64,000 nt of DNA from assembly GCA_036023115.1 (NCBI GenBank), contig JAYKKT010000089.1, positions 13,522,001 through 13,586,000 on the forward strand, in the 5' to 3' direction. The notes beneath the pieces are model-generated. The model saw nothing but the letters and a program-made list of their open reading frames with translations, searched no databases and had not been told where the DNA came from. This DNA comes from Brasenia schreberi. Taxonomy: Eukaryota > Streptophyta > Magnoliopsida > Nymphaeales > Cabombaceae. Both the position numbers and the translations under genes were made by a program. Positions 59,292-64,000 of the stretch are shown here, in pieces; the first letter of the stretch is position 1, and the number at the start of each line of letters is the position of its first letter.

Positions 59292-60089
59292 CTATGTTGC
59301 ATGGATACGGGTACGGTACCAGTACCCGGTACGGGTACGGGTACGGGGTACGTAATTTTCTAAAAAACTAAGGTACGAGTACGGCAGTATTAATATATAT
59401 ATATACACAATTATATAGAGCATTCTATATTTTAAAGAGCATTCTAGTGTTTGTGAATAATTTTATTCTAACTATGACTATGAGAATGGCATTTATATTC
59501 TTCTTCAAAGTAAGAACAATTAAACAACAAACACATACCAGAAGTCGTCAATTGAATTTGCAAGAAATATCTGAAACCAACATAAAAGGCGATCCCTATC
59601 ATTGGGGTTGCAGTGCTTCCCATAAGAGAATCAAGAGTTCCTCCTGAAGAAGCATCATTTCAAGAATATCATAAATCAGAATAATGAAGTCAACAACATA
59701 TAAGCAAGACCAACATATACAAAAAGAATTAATGAAGAGATAGATAGACCTTTGTCAATCACAGCATGTCAACATCAAATGAAGCAGATTTAAAGCTATG
59801 CATATCTTGCACATCCATCTTAATATCTGAACGATTTTCATGAAGTTAGCTCAAAATCAATGAAAAAGGTATAATAAAATGAAAGTGATTATGATATGGC
59901 ATACCTGTTTTAAACTCGTACTTCGTAGTGCAATCTTCCTACATATTACATAAACTCACAACAAACTCGTATTAAATAGTTCATGAACAAACAAGCAAAT
60001 ACAAACTTGGATACAATCATACAATGAATTATGAAACAATATCATTCCAATTTCGAACAAAATATTACAAGAAGCATATCAACACAAAA
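59292..60089 (-). mobile_element. hAT right end, truncated copy (right arm)
   Basis: Terminal repeat CTATGTTGCATGGATACGGG at 59292 with the neighbouring GTTTTCTT target-site half (59284-59291). It runs about 800 bp inward to the palindrome's outer break in the 3' untranslated region of the transposase. No transposase coding sequence is left. Confidence 0.9.
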
Positions 60090-60486
60090 CAGTAGATTTA
60101 CGGATCCACTGGACTGCTGGCATATCAACACAAAACAATCATACAGTAGAATTATGAAATACAAACTCTCTTACAGTATATGTAGACGACCCTTGAACTG
60201 CTGGCCTCACTGGACGATCAACAACATCCCTTTAACCCATCCAGCATAGCACTCGAAGCATAGGGTTCAACATCATCTCAATGATTACACGGTAGACTTT
60301 CTAATAACTAAAATCGAAACATTTAACATAGATCGATATATAATAGGAGTTGCCAAACAATCAATTCTAGAGTTCCCAAGTCCCATATCTAAATTTCAAT
60401 CAAGCCATTTAAAATTTAATGAACAACTTGAAACCACCTTTTATGGATATACGGATATCATCTAGCTAGGTTCTCCATATATCACA
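60090..60486. other. Junction between right arm and FAR copy 2
   Basis: Not found elsewhere in the window. It opens with short scrambled repeats (GCATATCAACACAAAACA at 60073 and 60119; GGACTGCTGG at 60110 against GAACTGCTGG at 60194) that look like filler DNA. No gene recognised. Confidence 0.6.
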
Positions 60487-61119
60487 TAGATCCTTAATAT
60501 AACTTTTTAAAAAAATAATAATAATAAGGATGAGCATGAATAGAAACCAAGTTTGTTGCCTTTTTCCTGTTTCATGGATATGGTATTGGAACTTCCCCAT
60601 ATAAGTTATATATATAAAAATTGGATCACCCATAATTCTTCCATGTGCTTTTATGGTACAAGTGTAATTTAAAATTTTTTAAGAGGTTTCAGAAAATACA
60701 AAGGACGTTGTTATCATATTCATATCACCTCAAGTAGATGAACAATGTCAAACGTGAGCAAGATCCACTCACTATATATATAGAGAAACTTATATAATGC
60801 TAACATATTTAGGTGTTAGCAAATTCAAATAAATTTTAACCATTTATCTTTGATAATAGATTATTGAAATTTGAATTTAAAAAATAAAAATACCAATATA
60901 ATTGACAACATTGATGTGAAAATAATGAAGTATGCAAGTTTTCTAATAATTGACACCATTTATCTTTGCAAAATAATGAAATATGCAAGTTCCATGATGA
61001 TGGAATCGATCATAGATGTAGTGATGATGTGAAGCATTGATTACTCCATCCTTTCCAATTCAAGCATCAAAAAACTAAATTAAGTTTTCTAATTTCTCTC
61101 CACATCTCTTTTGTAGTCA
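60487..61119. other. FAR copy 2 upstream sequence
   Basis: Direct repeat of 34640-35520 with about 300 bp missing near 60905. Non-coding. Confidence 0.75.
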
Positions 61120-62501
<1,382 letters not shown>

Positions 62502-62519
62502 AAACTTTAGGGTATTAAG

Positions 62520-62741
62520 AAACTAAAAAGTTCTGCTCTACTCGAAGACTTCATGAAACTTAATCAACTTCTCCAATGGAAAATCAGTGAAGGGATTCTG
62601 AAAAGTTTTAAGAGGAAGTTCATTAAAGTTGGCTTTCAATGGGTAGAATGTTTCTATGTTAAGGGCGGTGAGCAAATGCCTCTTCAAGGTAGAAGGGCAC
62701 TTGCCCGCTTTATGCGCAAGGCTTCAGCATAAATCATCATT
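62520..62741 (+). other. Open frame of about 70 codons, unassigned
   Basis: In the frame starting near AGTTCTGCTCTAC it reads SALLEDFMKLNQLLQWKISE, then LKSFKRKFIKVGFQWVECFY and GRRALARFMRKASA before a stop. Copy 1 has the first 100 bp (41905-42010) and then diverges. I do not recognise it. It lies after the FAR C-terminal motif, so it is not normal FAR coding sequence. It could be chance. Confidence 0.3.
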
Positions 62742-62745
62742 GCTT

Positions 62746-64000
62746 GAATCGCACTTCACCAGCTAGGCTAAAAATTTGGCCACAAGATTCATTCTTCTGT
62801 CAATATCATCAATCTTAAACTGGTGCTGCCAATATGGTGGTGCATCCTAAAGTCAGTAACTGGTTTCAGCAAGGGGTGATAAATCAGGTAAATAGGTTGA
62901 GTTCAGATCACTTTGGTTCCAGGTCCAAAGAAGGTTGACTTGGACCCCACTACAAAAGGGACTAATGAAAGAGTAGTCCCATAAAAACTGGAACAACAAA
63001 ACTCAAATGATCTATTAAACTCCATAACAAGATTTATTCCAATAAGTGTAAAACTTCAAAAAAAAATTATCCGCTTTTTGTGTTTGGTACCGAGATGAGT
63101 GATTTCCCGGGAAATCCATGTCCGACACCCTCTAGTTGATCCCAACTAGTGCAGAAAAGGATTGACTGGGTCCGATTCTCTTGTTCACTAATACCTGCTT
63201 TATTTGGGATGGATTGCGGGCCTCCGGTGAAGTCTCATGTTCTTCATTAACCCTTTCTTTTCTTCTTTTCTTTTCTGAGTGAGAACATGCCTGGGCGTGG
63301 GGCTCTTAATGAGTCAATATTAGATAGTTACTCCTGGTGAGTGCCAAGCCTGAGACTGATTAGTGCGACCTCAGGAGGAACCGATCCAGACAGAGGGGGA
63401 GGTCCACCATCATCTCTGCATCTACGCGACCCGATTGACTAATCGAAGTCAGGTTAAGTTTGCTGAGATTCTTGCAATATTATGAAACATGTAAATCCAT
63501 TAGAAAGAAGAAAATGTGCATGTCGGACGAAATGCTTCGAATCATTGCCTTAATTGAATGATTTGAATAAAATAGTTACGCCTTTCTCTTAGGCATCGGC
63601 AGATCAATAGACCGGTTTGTCCTATTAATACAACAACAATTGGCCTGCATTTCTGGTGCAAGTCTGAAGCTTTCTTTTGCAATAATTGGGATTTTGTTGG
63701 TACAAACTAGAGCAGGCGTGATTTATGACTGAATAACATGCTTGCAACCACGAAAACATAAAGGCTGGCATGTCTATAACCATGAAGACATAAAATTCCA
63801 CTGCCATGACTCATGCAGTATCACTAAAACAAAGATCTACTAAGCACATTGTTCTGATTCTTGGTCGAAACGACGTAGCTCAGTTACTCCATCTTATTTA
63901 TCCCATTGATCAGTTGAAGGACCGACACTCCCTGCCAAAGGTTGCCAAAGAATGGTGCCGACGAAGCAAATCCTGTATCACACTATCTAATGGAAGTGGA
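62746..64000. other. Right flank, no gene recognised
   Basis: Single-copy within the window, moderate GC. Only short reading frames. No repeat, element end or RNA gene recognised. Confidence 0.5.

Larger units (their letters stand above)
38141..60089. repeat. Right arm of giant inverted duplication
   Basis: About 21.9 kb, the inverted partner of 9155-34169. It lacks 1.73 kb (left 21511-23238) and 1.78 kb (left 24063-25839). It has about 482 bp (49209-49690) and about 110 bp (58461-58569) that the left arm lacks. Confidence 0.93.

Noticed and set aside
9155..60089. Palindrome as a viral or organelle inverted repeat
   Set aside because: Contents are nuclear transposable elements with target duplications. 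No plastid rRNA or tRNA genes and no viral replication genes are present.

Overview
The window looks like plant nuclear DNA that is rich in transposable elements. It holds intron-containing pieces of plant-type genes (a GDSL esterase/lipase and two fatty acyl-CoA reductase copies), a hAT transposon, Ty1/copia and Ty3/gypsy (Tat-type) retrotransposon remains, several RTE-clade LINEs and long (CT)n/(TA)n microsatellites. I see no bacterial operons, rRNA or confident tRNA genes. I cannot name the species.

Layout: 1-4956 is a GDSL esterase/lipase gene on the minus strand (five exon blocks, last exon cut by the window edge), with a copia RNase H remnant in its last intron. 5252-10008 is a complete hAT element with matching 8-bp target-site duplications and a dead transposase. 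From about 9155 to 60089 the window is one giant imperfect palindrome: left arm about 9155-34169, right arm about 38141-60089, spacer about 4 kb. Reading inward, each arm holds the hAT right end, a purine/pyrimidine tandem repeat, a compound Tat-type LTR retrotransposon complex, a truncated RTE LINE (A), an old RTE fragment split by a near full-length RTE LINE (B), the 3' half of a fatty acyl-CoA reductase (FAR) pseudogene, and RTE LINE C carrying a nested RTE LINE E. The spacer holds the 5' half of FAR copy 1 and the 5' end of LINE C. Beyond the right arm, 60487-62745 is a second FAR pseudogene in direct orientation. The last 1.25 kb has nothing I recognise.

History as I read it: two FAR copies lay in tandem. 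LINE C inserted into an intron of copy 1 (14-bp target duplication) and LINE E inserted into LINE C. LINE B inserted into the old RTE fragment (18-bp target duplication, present in both arms). The block was then duplicated in inverted orientation, and the arms diverged by substitutions and by indels of 0.04 to 1.8 kb, some with repair scars (microhomology, templated filler). No intact transposase, reverse transcriptase, FAR or GDSL reading frame survives.

Nothing here is a set of genes working together. The biological interest lies in the palindrome itself: if transcribed it would fold into a very long hairpin containing part of FAR, a plausible small-RNA source. The main alternative is an assembly or haplotype join, and checks are given. 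Arm identity was judged by eye, not computed.
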